Shown here: positions 9,965 to 18,395 of the stretch, one piece after another
Numbering within the stretch: position 1 is the stretch's first letter
Layout: the number at the start of each line of letters is the position of its first letter
NCBI GenBank assembly: GCA_031549185.1
Contig: JAVBQG010000006.1
Coordinates: 62,001-126,000, forward strand
DNA length: 64,000 nt
Source of the DNA: JAVBQG01 sp031549185
Lineage (GTDB): Bacteria > Synergistota > Synergistia > Synergistales > Synergistaceae
Direction: 5' to 3'
Position numbers and translations under genes: made by a program
The notes under the pieces: generated by a model
What the model was told of the DNA's origin: nothing
Seen by the model: only the letters and a program-made list of their open reading frames with translations
Databases searched by the model: none

Positions 9965-11119
9965 ATGATTACAATGCACACCGCGCGCACCTCGGAAGTG
10001 GATGAAATTGACGACGCGATCAACGAAATAAAAAGCCAGATCGATTTTGGCGCGCTGAAAAAGAACTCCGGCGGCCTGATTTTCTGCCACATCGATTTCG
10101 TCGACAGCGGGGTCGTCGCGGCGCTCTGCGAGGAGCTGCCCTTCGACGTAATCGGAATGACGTCGATGGCAAGCGCGGACGAGCATGGCTACAGCCTCTT
10201 CGACCTCACGCTCACGGTGCTCACCAGCGACGAGGTCACGTTCGAGGCGGGAATGACCGAGGGCATCGATCACGACAATTACGCGGACGAAATCGCCCGC
10301 CTGTACAACCGCCTGCGCGGTGGCACGGACACCGATCCCGCGATGATCTTCACCTTCATGCCCTACATAAAGGAAGTGGCGGGGTACGAAGTCGTGGCGG
10401 CGATGGACGCGACGTGCGGGGGCATCCCGCTCTGGGGCGCCATCACGAACAACATCGACTTCAACTACGAGACGGTCCAGACGATTTGCAACGGACAGTC
10501 CCTGCGCGCTGGGCTGGCCATGATGTTCGTGAACGGGCCGCTGAAGCCGGAATTTATCGTCTCGTCGATTCCCGAGCGCAGCATCGCCAACAACCGCGCC
10601 ACCATCACGAAGAGCGACGGGGCCGTTCTGCACGAGATCAACGACATGCCCGTACTGGAGTACCTCTCCACCATCGGCCTGGTCATCACCAGGGAGAACA
10701 TCACGACGACCCCCCTGATGGTCTACTACGAACAGGCGGACGAGCCTGTGGCCCTCGGCTTTTACACCCTGTTCGAGGACGGCTCGGTCCTGACCGGGGG
10801 CGAGATGCCGGTCGGCACATCGTTCGCCGTGGGCAGCATCGACGCGCAGGGGATCTTCGAATCGGCCGAGAAGGGCCTGCGGGAGATCGAGGCCCGCGCG
10901 GACCGGCAGGCCACGCTGTTGCTCCCCTGCGTGACGCGTTATATCATGCTTGCGCCGGATCAGGAGGGCGAGATCAGGCTGATCAAAGACGAGCTCTCCA
11001 AGACCGGAAAGCCCTTCATGATGGGCTATTCGGGCGGAGAAATCTCGCCGATGCTCGGGCGGGACGGCAAACTCCACAACCGGTTTCACAACTATACGTT
11101 CTGCGCGTGCGTCCTGTAA
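9965..11119 (+). CDS. FIST-domain sensor protein
   Basis: A 384-residue soluble protein with FIST N-terminal and C-terminal domains, a sensory module predicted to bind small ligands such as amino acids. Visible signatures include SGGLIFCHIDFVDSGVVAALCEELPFDVIGMTS, the central CGGIPLWGAI, and the C-terminal MGYSGGEISP ... HNRFHNYTFCACVL. The ATG at 9965 follows an AAAGGAG site. The frame is open about 30 codons upstream but that part has no homologous look. It is 37 bases before a soluble hybrid histidine kinase, the same pairing found (reverse order on the other strand) at 37835-40781, so it probably delivers a signal to that kinase. Confidence 0.9.
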   Translation: MITMHTARTSEVDEIDDAINEIKSQIDFGALKKNSGGLIFCHIDFVDSGVVAALCEELPFDVIGMTSMASADEHGYSLFDLTLTVLTSDEVTFEAGMTEGIDHDNYADEIARLYNRLRGGTDTDPAMIFTFMPYIKEVAGYEVVAAMDATCGGIPLWGAITNNIDFNYETVQTICNGQSLRAGLAMMFVNGPLKPEFIVSSIPERSIANNRATITKSDGAVLHEINDMPVLEYLSTIGLVITRENITTTPLMVYYEQADEPVALGFYTLFEDGSVLTGGEMPVGTSFAVGSIDAQGIFESAEKGLREIEARADRQATLLLPCVTRYIMLAPDQEGEIRLIKDELSKTGKPFMMGYSGGEISPMLGRDGKLHNRFHNYTFCACVL

Positions 11120-11156
11120 GGCGGCTCTTTTTTACAGGACCTGAGAGGGTGCTCAT

Positions 11157-12899
11157 TTGACCAGAGAAGCGGACAAAACAGACGCGGAGGTGAACGCCGC
11201 ATCCCGGCTGGCCGAACTCGAGCGGGAAAACCGCAAGCTTCACCGGGAGATCGGCCGCCTGCAAAATGCGATCGTCCAGGAGAAACTCGCGTCGACCACA
11301 ATCCTGAATCAGCAAAAAGCCAGCACGTTCATACAGCGCGAGCGCGAGCGCTATCTGGCGCTGTTGCTCGCGAACTCGCCCAGTATTATCCTCTTCCTGA
11401 GCAATACGGGGCGGGTCGAATTCTGCACCGAATACTTCGTGAACAAGGCAGGGCTCGAAAGCGCCGCGGACGTGCAGGGACGCACCTACATCGAGGCGCT
11501 CTCTCCCTTTCTGGACGAAGCGACCGTCAGGGAGCTGCAGAAACACACCGGCGACGTCACCCGCTCGAATGCCCCCTCCATCTTCGAGATGACGTTTTAT
11601 TTCGACCGCCACGGCGCCGAGGAAAATTTCGCCGGGCTGCTGGTCCCGATGAAGGACGAGGAGCAGCAGGCGGGCGGGGTCATGTTGATGTTCCACGACA
11701 TAACCGACCTGAAGCGGTCGCGCGAAGAGGCGCTGGCCGCGAGCAAGGCCAAGAGCTCTTTCCTCTCCAACATGAGCCACGAGATCCGCACGCCGATGAA
11801 CGCGATCATCGGCATGACGTCGATCGGAAAAAATGAAAAGGACCTGACGCGCAAGGACTATGCCTTCGAAAAGATCGAAAATGCCTCCCGACATCTGCTC
11901 GGCGTCATCAACGACATCCTCGACATATCGAAGATCGAATCCGGCAAGATGGAGCTCTTTCCCGTCACTTTCGACTTCAGGCAGATGGTGGATCGAGTGA
12001 CGAGCGTCCTCGCGCTGCAGATACAGGACAAGGGGCAGACGTTCTCCGTCGAAATCGACCCCGCGATTCCCCCGCTTCTCTTTGGGGACGATCAGCGCCT
12101 GGCACAGGTCGTCACCAACATCCTCTCGAACGCGACGAAGTTCACTCCCGAGGGGGGCAGCATCTCCTTTCACGCGGAGCTGTCGCGCGCAGGCGGCGGG
12201 ACGTGCGTCGTACAGATGCATGTGAAGGACTCCGGTATCGGCATGTCCCGGCAGGAACAAAACAAGCTGTTCAACATCTTTCAACAGGCGGAGGCCGGCA
12301 CGACGCGAAAGTACGGCGGCAGCGGCCTGGGCCTGGCTCTGTCGAAACGCATACTGGAGCTGATGGACGGCACGATCTGGGTGGAGTCCGAAAAGGGCAG
12401 GGGCTCCTGCTTCTTCTTCACGGCAAACCTCGCCATCGCGGATCGGGCCGAGGCGGCGGTCGAGAGCGGGCCCGGGGCGGAGCCCGCTCCCGAGAGGGAA
12501 GAGGAACGAATGGCCGATCTTTCCGGACGGGTCATCTTGCTCGCCGACGACATCGACATCAACCTGGAAATACTGGCGACCTTGCTCGAGCCGACGAACA
12601 TCGCGATCGACACCGCGAAAAACGGGCGGGAGGCGCTCGAGGCCTTTGCCGCAAACCCCGAGCGTTACGATCTGATCCTCATGGACGTGCAAATGCCTGA
12701 AATGGACGGGCTGGAGGCTACCAGAAGGATCAGAGCCCTCGGCGCGCCGCGGGCCTCCACCGTACCCATCGTCGCCATGACCGCAAACGTCTTCAAGGAA
12801 GACATACAGAAATGCATCGACGCCGGCATGAACGACCATCTGGGCAAACCGATCGTCCTGGAGGAGGTCGTGGCGCGGTTGTCGCACTACCTCGCGTAA
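11157..12899 (+). CDS. Soluble hybrid histidine kinase / response regulator
   Basis: A 580-residue cytoplasmic kinase with TTG start after GAGAGGG. Domains: N-terminal coiled coil (residues 12-65), PAS-like domain (about 70-190), HisKA with phosphoacceptor H208 (SNMSHEIRTPMNAIIGM), HATPase with N box (QVVTNILSNATKF), G1 (DSGIGM) and G2 (GGSGLGLALS), and a C-terminal receiver whose phosphorylated Asp is D510 (LILMDVQMPEMDG). No HPt or DNA-binding output is attached, so a separate phosphotransfer partner is needed. It lacks transmembrane helices, consistent with input from the adjacent FIST protein. Confidence 0.94.
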   Translation: MTREADKTDAEVNAASRLAELERENRKLHREIGRLQNAIVQEKLASTTILNQQKASTFIQRERERYLALLLANSPSIILFLSNTGRVEFCTEYFVNKAGLESAADVQGRTYIEALSPFLDEATVRELQKHTGDVTRSNAPSIFEMTFYFDRHGAEENFAGLLVPMKDEEQQAGGVMLMFHDITDLKRSREEALAASKAKSSFLSNMSHEIRTPMNAIIGMTSIGKNEKDLTRKDYAFEKIENASRHLLGVINDILDISKIESGKMELFPVTFDFRQMVDRVTSVLALQIQDKGQTFSVEIDPAIPPLLFGDDQRLAQVVTNILSNATKFTPEGGSISFHAELSRAGGGTCVVQMHVKDSGIGMSRQEQNKLFNIFQQAEAGTTRKYGGSGLGLALSKRILELMDGTIWVESEKGRGSCFFFTANLAIADRAEAAVESGPGAEPAPEREEERMADLSGRVILLADDIDINLEILATLLEPTNIAIDTAKNGREALEAFAANPERYDLILMDVQMPEMDGLEATRRIRALGAPRASTVPIVAMTANVFKEDIQKCIDAGMNDHLGKPIVLEEVVARLSHYLA

Positions 12900-12918
12900 C
12901 GCGGGGAGATATGATAAG

Positions 12919-14325
12919 ATGCCCCTCATGACTGCACATAATAAAACCAACAAACAGCAGGATCTCGGCAACGGGCCGGTGATGGGCACGCTGCTCCGTA
13001 TGTCGCTCCCCGCCATCGGCATGATGTTCCTCAACACGCTCGTCTTTCTGGTCGACTCGATCTACGTCTCCTGGCTCGGCGAGGCGCAGATGGCCGCCAT
13101 GTCGATCTCGCTGCCGATCGCAATCACCTTCTTCGCCTTCATGGAAGGCGTCGGCGGCGGGACGACCGCGCTCGTCGGACAGAGCCTCGGGCGCGGCAAC
13201 CGCCGCGAGGCCCGCATGATCGCGATCTCCGGCCTCGTCCTCGCCTATGCGCTGAGTACCCTGACGCTGCCGCTGCTCCTCAAGGGTTCGTCCCACGCCA
13301 TATTGAACAGCCTGGGCGCCATGGGCAACCCCGACATTCTGGGCCCGGCCTTCGCCTACAACTTCTGGTGGCCGCTCACCGCCCCCTTCGTGTCGTACAC
13401 CTTCGTCGGCTGCTGCGTCTTCCGCTGCCAGGGCGACACGGTGACGCCGCTGATCACGCTCGCCATCGCGAACCTCGTCAACGTGGTCCTCGACCCGATC
13501 TTCATCTTCCTCTTCGGCTGGGGCATCGCGGGCGCGGCCGCCGCGACCATGGTCGGCCGCATGTGCGCGTGCGCGTACCTCTTCTACAAAATGAAACACG
13601 CGAGCGGCATCTTCGTCCCCATCGCGCCCTTCTACCCGAAGCCACGCAGGAGCCTCGTCGCCCACTGGAAGAGGATCTCCGTCGTCGGGTTTCCCGTGAC
13701 GCTCTCCACCGGCAGCGTGGCGATCGGATTCGGCTGGCTGAACACGATTCTCGCCGGCTTCGGCAACCACGCGGTCGCCGCGGTCATGATGTGCATCCGC
13801 ATCGAGGACTTCGCCTTCACGGTCATCGTCGGCGTCTGCTCGGCGCTGACGCCCTTTCTGGCCTTCAACTACGGCAGGCGCGACCTGCCGCGCATGATCG
13901 AGGGGATGAAGGCGGCCGCCGTCATCAGCAGCGGCATCATGCTGGTCTTCGGCTCGATCCTCTTCCTCTTCCCGCACCTCTTCATCGCGCTCTTCAGGCC
14001 GTCGAAGGCGGCGGCCGACCTGACGGTGCTGGCGATTCGCATCGCGCTCAGCGCGTACCCCTTCACCATCACGCAGTTCATCCTCGGCGCGCTCTTCGTG
14101 GCCACGGGATATTCCGCCTTCGGCACGGTCTCGCAGGTCGTGCGCTCGCTGCTGATCCGCATCCCCGCCGCCTACTTCTTCGCAGGCCTCTGGGGCGAGC
14201 GCGGCATCTGGTGGTTCCAGCCGGCTTCGTGGTCATGCGGAGCGCTGGCCTCCTGGCTCTTCGCAATGTACCTGATCAAAAAAATCCGCAACGACTTCAT
14301 GCTGGCGGCGATGAAAGAGGCGTAA
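12919..14325 (+). CDS. MATE-family efflux transporter
   Basis: A 468-residue polytopic membrane protein with about 12 helices, matching the MATE family: N-terminal GPVMGTLLRMSLPAIGMMFLNTLVFLVDSIYVSWLG, conserved ALVGQSLGRGN after helix 2, and the second-half repeat starting near KRISVVGFPVTLSTGS. It exports cationic compounds or drugs using Na+ or H+. It starts 19 bases after the kinase gene and may be co-transcribed with the FIST/kinase pair, which could make it a target, but no promoter evidence decides this. Confidence 0.93.
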   Translation: MPLMTAHNKTNKQQDLGNGPVMGTLLRMSLPAIGMMFLNTLVFLVDSIYVSWLGEAQMAAMSISLPIAITFFAFMEGVGGGTTALVGQSLGRGNRREARMIAISGLVLAYALSTLTLPLLLKGSSHAILNSLGAMGNPDILGPAFAYNFWWPLTAPFVSYTFVGCCVFRCQGDTVTPLITLAIANLVNVVLDPIFIFLFGWGIAGAAAATMVGRMCACAYLFYKMKHASGIFVPIAPFYPKPRRSLVAHWKRISVVGFPVTLSTGSVAIGFGWLNTILAGFGNHAVAAVMMCIRIEDFAFTVIVGVCSALTPFLAFNYGRRDLPRMIEGMKAAAVISSGIMLVFGSILFLFPHLFIALFRPSKAAADLTVLAIRIALSAYPFTITQFILGALFVATGYSAFGTVSQVVRSLLIRIPAAYFFAGLWGERGIWWFQPASWSCGALASWLFAMYLIKKIRNDFMLAAMKEA

Positions 14326-14348
14326 GAGAGGACTGAGAGAAAACGGAG

Positions 14349-15140
14349 ATGAGAAAGATCGGCTTTATCGGGACGGGCGTGCTGGCGTCGTCCATTGTGA
14401 AGGGCATCTGCGGATACGAGGGGCATGAGCCGTTGCCCGGGGTGGAGATCGTCGTCTCGCCCCGCAACGGCGAGACGAGCGCGGAGTTGGCCGCGCTCTT
14501 TCCGAACGTGACGGTCGCGGCGTCGAACCAGGAGGTGCTCGACCGGTCGGACTGGGTGTTTCTCTCCGTCGTTCCGCGCGCCGCGAAGGAGATTGTGAGC
14601 GGGCTGGCGTTCCGGCCGGATCATGTCGTAATCAGCCTGGTCGCGACCAAATCCGTCGAGACCGTCTCGTCTTGGACGGGGCCGGTTGCGCGCATCGTCC
14701 GGATGGTGCCGATGCCCTTCATCGTCCACCGCATCGGCCCGCTCGCGATGTACCCGCACGACCGCGAGCTGGAGGCCTTCTTCGCTCCTCTCTGCGAGGA
14801 GCTCGTCGCGATGGACGCCGAGGGGCAGATGGACCTCGCCAACGTGATCACCTCCGTCACCAACTCGACCTACACGCTGATCCAGAGCGTCGCCAACTGG
14901 GGCGAAACGAACGGCCTGTCGCGCGAGGCGTCGCTTCGCTACACCGTCTCGTATTTCGGCGCCCTGTGCGGCCAGATCCGGGGCGAACACGCAACGGAGC
15001 TGCCCCATTTCGTCGAGGAGCGCACGCCGAACGGCATCAACGACGCGATCCTGAAATACGTGACCTCCAGGGGCTCCATCGACGCCTGGACGGAGGGCAT
15101 GGACATGGCGCTCGCCCGGATACGGGCGAACAATCGCTGA
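14349..15140 (+). CDS. Pyrroline-5-carboxylate reductase-like dehydrogenase
   Basis: A 263-residue protein with the N-terminal NAD(P) loop GFIGTGVLASSIVKGI and the overall P5CR/6PGDH-like fold: a Rossmann domain, then an all-helical domain with TSVTNSTYTLIQSVANWGETNGLSREASLRY. ProC normally reduces pyrroline-5-carboxylate to proline. The C-terminal signature is divergent from true ProC, so a different imine or ketone substrate is possible. It is 23 bases after the MATE gene. A strong hairpin follows. Confidence 0.75.
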   Translation: MRKIGFIGTGVLASSIVKGICGYEGHEPLPGVEIVVSPRNGETSAELAALFPNVTVAASNQEVLDRSDWVFLSVVPRAAKEIVSGLAFRPDHVVISLVATKSVETVSSWTGPVARIVRMVPMPFIVHRIGPLAMYPHDRELEAFFAPLCEELVAMDAEGQMDLANVITSVTNSTYTLIQSVANWGETNGLSREASLRYTVSYFGALCGQIRGEHATELPHFVEERTPNGINDAILKYVTSRGSIDAWTEGMDMALARIRANNR

Positions 15141-15144
15141 CGGC

Positions 15145-15196
15145 GAACACGCTGCGGCCCCGCTTCGCCTGAGGCGAGCGGGGCCGCAGCGTGTTC
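15145..15196. terminator. Bidirectional hairpin between convergent genes
   Basis: A perfect 20-base stem (GAACACGCTGCGGCCCCGCT with its complement) with a small self-pairing loop, between the convergent P5CR-like and Mop genes. It lacks a T-tract, but stem strength and position suit termination. Confidence 0.75.
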
Positions 15197-15201
15197 GATT
15201 G

Positions 15202-15633
15202 CTACGCGAGGGCGCCCAGGATGATGTGGGAGGCCTTGACCAGGGCGGTTACCTTGCTGCCCGCCTCGAGGCCGAGGTTTTTCGCGCTCTCCATCGTGAT
15301 GATCGCGGTCAGCGCTTCGCCGCCGTCGAGGCGCACGCGCACCTCGCTGTTGACGGCGCCCTTCTCCACCGACACGACCGTGCCGGGGAGCTGGTTGCGC
15401 GCCGAGAACTTGACGCCGTCGGTGTCGGTGAGCAGAATCACCCACGACGCCTTGATCAGCGCCACGACCTTCTTGCCGGGCTCGAGACCCAGCCCCTTCG
15501 CGCTCGTGCTGGTGATGACCGCCGTCAACCTCGTGTTACTGCCGTCGAGCATGACCTCGACTTCGTCGTTGACTGCCCCGTGGTGTACGGCCAGCACGGC
15601 TCCTTCGAAATGGTTTCTTGCGCTTGTCTTCAT
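15202..15633 (-). CDS. Molybdopterin/molybdate-binding (Mop) protein with two TOBE repeats
   Basis: A 143-residue protein made of two tandem Mop/TOBE domains, each beginning SARN(H/Q)(F/L)xG(A/T)V and containing NDEVEVMLDG / NSEVRVRLDGG, T-A-x-I-T and GLGLEPGKKVVALIKAS / NLGLEAGSKVTALVKAS. Molbindins of this type bind molybdate or tungstate for storage and homeostasis. Synergistota metabolism often uses W/Mo oxidoreductases, so this fits. No ModABC transporter is adjacent. An AGGTGTTCC-type sequence before the ATG gives a moderate ribosome site. Confidence 0.9.
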   Translation of the reverse strand: MKTSARNHFEGAVLAVHHGAVNDEVEVMLDGSNTRLTAVITSTSAKGLGLEPGKKVVALIKASWVILLTDTDGVKFSARNQLPGTVVSVEKGAVNSEVRVRLDGGEALTAIITMESAKNLGLEAGSKVTALVKASHIILGALA

Positions 15634-15759
15634 AGTAGGAACACCTCCCGTGTACTGTTATCTATCGACAATGCCTCCATCGACCTTTTCGGGCATCTTC
15701 GTCTATTTTGAAACGAGAAGCGTCTCTTGGCAAGGGCGATTTATGAACGGCGATTCCCA

Positions 15760-17847
15760 TTACCTCTCTTCGCTCCGTTCATCCGACAGGGGAGTCATGC
15801 TCCTCATGCTGGCTCCGATCGTAGACGCGTTGTGCAGAACCGCGGAGAGGGCCGGCGAGATGAAACCGGTCAGCCCGAGGCCAAGCAGCAGCGAGTTGAT
15901 CGCCACGATAAAGCAATAATTGCTATAGATACGGCCCATCAGCTTCGCCGAGAGTTCCCTCGCCTCGAGCACACCGTTCAGGCTCCCGCGCGCGAGCACG
16001 ACGTCCGATACCTCCCGCGCGATATCCGCGCCGTCCTTCATCGCAATGCCGACGTCGGCCGTGCTGAGAGCGGGCGAATCGTTGATGCCGTCGCCGACCA
16101 TCAGGACCCTGGCCCCAGACTCGCGCATTTTTTTCACATACTCCGTCTTGTCCTCGGGCAACAGCCGTGCGCCGAACATCTCGATTCCGAGCATTCCTGC
16201 CACGTGTTCCGCCGTCTTCGGGGCGTCGCCCGTGAGCATCACGATATTTTTGATCCCCGCCTTGCGCAAGCCCGCGATGACCGCAGCCGCCTCGGGGCGC
16301 AGGGGATCCTCGATGCAAATGATCCCGGCGAGCCCGCCTCCGATCGCGAGATAGAGCAGCGAGTAGTGCTGCGCAAGCTTGTTGATGACCTCCGCCTCGC
16401 CTTCTCGCAGCGGGATCGCCTCGTCCTCCAGCACGAAATGGGAGCTGCCGATGATGACGCGTTTGTCTCCGATGCGCGAGACGATGCCGTGCGCCACAAT
16501 GTACTCCACCTTCGAGTGCTCCTCGCGATGGGAGAGTTTCTCCTCTTCCGCGCGCCTCACGACCGCCCGGGCGATGGGGTGTGGGAAGTGCTCTTCGATA
16601 CAGGCTGCCGTCCGAAGTACCTGCTCCCGCGAATACCCGCCCAGCGGAAGAATCTCCGCGACCTTGGGCGACGCCACCGACAGGGTGCCCGTCTTGTCGA
16701 AGACGACCGTGTCCGCCTCGGATATCTTCTCCAGGGCACGGCCGCCCTTGATGACGATCCCCCGCTTCGCCCCCTCCTTCATGGCGGAGAGGATGGCGAG
16801 CGGCGTCGAAAGTTTGATGGCACAGGAGTAGTCCACGAGCAGAATCGACGTCGCCTTGCGAACGCTGCGCGTGAACAGATAAACGAGGCCGGCCAGCAGA
16901 AAGCTGTACGGCACGATGGAGTCCGCCAGGCGCTCGGCCTTCCCCTGCACCTCCGCCTTCATGGACTCGGATTCGTCGATCATCCGCACGATGCGGTTGA
17001 TCCTGGTGTCCTTGTCGTACGCGGTCACGGAGACGACGATCTCCCCCTCCTCGATGACCGTGCCGGCATATACCGTCGTTCCCACGAACCTGTGAACGGC
17101 GAGGGGTTCCCCCGTCATCACGGACTGGTTCACCATGGCCTCGCCGCGCACGATCGTCCCGTCGACCGGTATGGACGTGCCCGCCCTGAGGACGAGGCGA
17201 TCGCTCAGCTGCAACTCTTTGGCGGGGATCCGTATCTCCGCACCATCCTTCTCGATCCAGAAGTGGTCGACATTCATCGCCAGCCCCGCGGCGAGACCCT
17301 TTCGCGAGCGCTCCTTCGTCCACTCCTCGAGAAGTTCCCCGAAGACGAGAAGGCTCATGATCAACGCGGCCGCCCCGAAATCGCCGTACAGGATCGAAAC
17401 CCCGATCGCGGCGGCGTCGAGAACCGAGACGTCCAGTTTGCGCGATAGGATCAGGCTCCGCAGCCCCCTCAGGAAAAAGGGGATATACCGGAGGACGCTC
17501 GCGACGACGCGCACGACGAACGGCAACAGCCGGCGCAGGAAGACCGTCCCGAAAAATTTGACCGTGATCGCCCCAATGCTCTCGCTACCGCCCTGAGAGG
17601 CGGGCAGCGACTCGCCTTCGAGATAGGAGCGGTCGAGCAGCCCCACGGCCGAGAGAATGGCTTCGCGCCCCTCCGGCTCGAAGAGAACGAGGATACTGCC
17701 CGTGCGGGAGCACGCAACCACGCTGCGCACCCCCTCCTGCACCCCGAGGAGATACTCGACGACGACGGCCTCCGCATCCGAAAAAGCGGCCCGGCCGCAG
17801 CGCAGGCGCATGCGACCGGGAAGCTCGTGTGCTATTTCATACTTCAT
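15760..17847 (-). CDS. P1B-type heavy-metal transporting ATPase
   Basis: A 695-residue P-type ATPase. N-terminal residues 1-75 form a degenerate HMA-like domain lacking the CxxC metal motif. Then come the transmembrane region, the TGES-like actuator loop (NQSVMTGEPLAV), a TM6 metal site DYSCAIKLSTP, the phosphorylation site D384 (FDKTGTLS), an HP motif (EEHFPHPIARA), the ATP-binding domain and hinge VGDGINDSPAL. The Ser-Cys-Ala TM6 motif differs from the CPC of copper pumps, so the ion cannot be named with confidence. Mn or another divalent ion is possible. The gene ends in charged residues (SDERSEER). It follows a small membrane protein gene by 29 bases. Confidence 0.9.
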   Translation of the reverse strand: MKYEIAHELPGRMRLRCGRAAFSDAEAVVVEYLLGVQEGVRSVVACSRTGSILVLFEPEGREAILSAVGLLDRSYLEGESLPASQGGSESIGAITVKFFGTVFLRRLLPFVVRVVASVLRYIPFFLRGLRSLILSRKLDVSVLDAAAIGVSILYGDFGAAALIMSLLVFGELLEEWTKERSRKGLAAGLAMNVDHFWIEKDGAEIRIPAKELQLSDRLVLRAGTSIPVDGTIVRGEAMVNQSVMTGEPLAVHRFVGTTVYAGTVIEEGEIVVSVTAYDKDTRINRIVRMIDESESMKAEVQGKAERLADSIVPYSFLLAGLVYLFTRSVRKATSILLVDYSCAIKLSTPLAILSAMKEGAKRGIVIKGGRALEKISEADTVVFDKTGTLSVASPKVAEILPLGGYSREQVLRTAACIEEHFPHPIARAVVRRAEEEKLSHREEHSKVEYIVAHGIVSRIGDKRVIIGSSHFVLEDEAIPLREGEAEVINKLAQHYSLLYLAIGGGLAGIICIEDPLRPEAAAVIAGLRKAGIKNIVMLTGDAPKTAEHVAGMLGIEMFGARLLPEDKTEYVKKMRESGARVLMVGDGINDSPALSTADVGIAMKDGADIAREVSDVVLARGSLNGVLEARELSAKLMGRIYSNYCFIVAINSLLLGLGLTGFISPALSAVLHNASTIGASMRSMTPLSDERSEER

Positions 17848-17876
17848 CGCAATATCTCAGGAGAGGCGGGACAGCG

Positions 17877-18128
17877 TCACTTTACGCACTCGTCCGACTC
17901 GCATCCGCAGCGATGGCCCTCCATCTCCTTCGCCTCGGCCACGATATCGGAGAAATTCTCCTTCATCGTCTCGACGGAACAGGCGACGCCCTCCTTGAGC
18001 TTGATGCCTTTGTTCACCAGGCCGACTGCTACCTTGCGCGCGGAGTTGCTGCGCAGGGCCGCATATGTCGCGCCCCCCAGAAAAAAACCGATTGCGAGCA
18101 GAGCCGCTCTTTCTTTGCCAAAATACAT
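17877..18128 (-). CDS. Small single-helix membrane protein, DUF6110-like candidate, partner of the P-type ATPase
   Basis: An 83-residue protein with one N-terminal membrane helix (AALLAIGFFLGGATYAAL, residues 7-24), a predicted helical cytoplasmic segment (VGLVNKGIKLKEGVACSVETMKENF) and a Cys/His tail HRCGCESDEC that could bind metal. The start at 18128 follows GGGAGG. A longer frame reaching 18317 has no ribosome site and is not used. Similar small proteins (DUF6110-like, named only by resemblance) lie next to P1B ATPases in other anaerobes, suggesting an accessory or metal-delivery role. Confidence 0.7.
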   Translation of the reverse strand: MYFGKERAALLAIGFFLGGATYAALRSNSARKVAVGLVNKGIKLKEGVACSVETMKENFSDIVAEAKEMEGHRCGCESDECVK

Positions 18129-18395
18129 CGCAAAAACCTCCCTCATGATATGGTTTGTACAAAATTTTGTCCCAAACGTACCTCCGCAAATCCAAAGACG
18201 ACCTCTTGCGAGGGACCGCCGTATCAAGCCTTGCGCCTTTCCTCGCGAAAAAATCATCCGTGAAAGTTTCCATGATCTAACTTGTCGCATTGCGCAAATT
18301 TTGCCTAAAACACTCACTACCAGCTTCGCAAAACCACAAAGTGTGTAAGCTCGAACATTTTACAAGGACCCCTTCTATTTGTCAACACGATTCCG

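Noticed and set aside
11016..13037. Very long open frames on the strand opposite to clear genes (also 2639-4060, 15727-17448, 30780-32738, 44457-46475, 52192-53904)
   Set aside because: They lie wholly antisense to genes with recognised motifs, have low-complexity Arg/Ala/Gly/His composition and lack ribosome sites. They follow from high-GC third positions.
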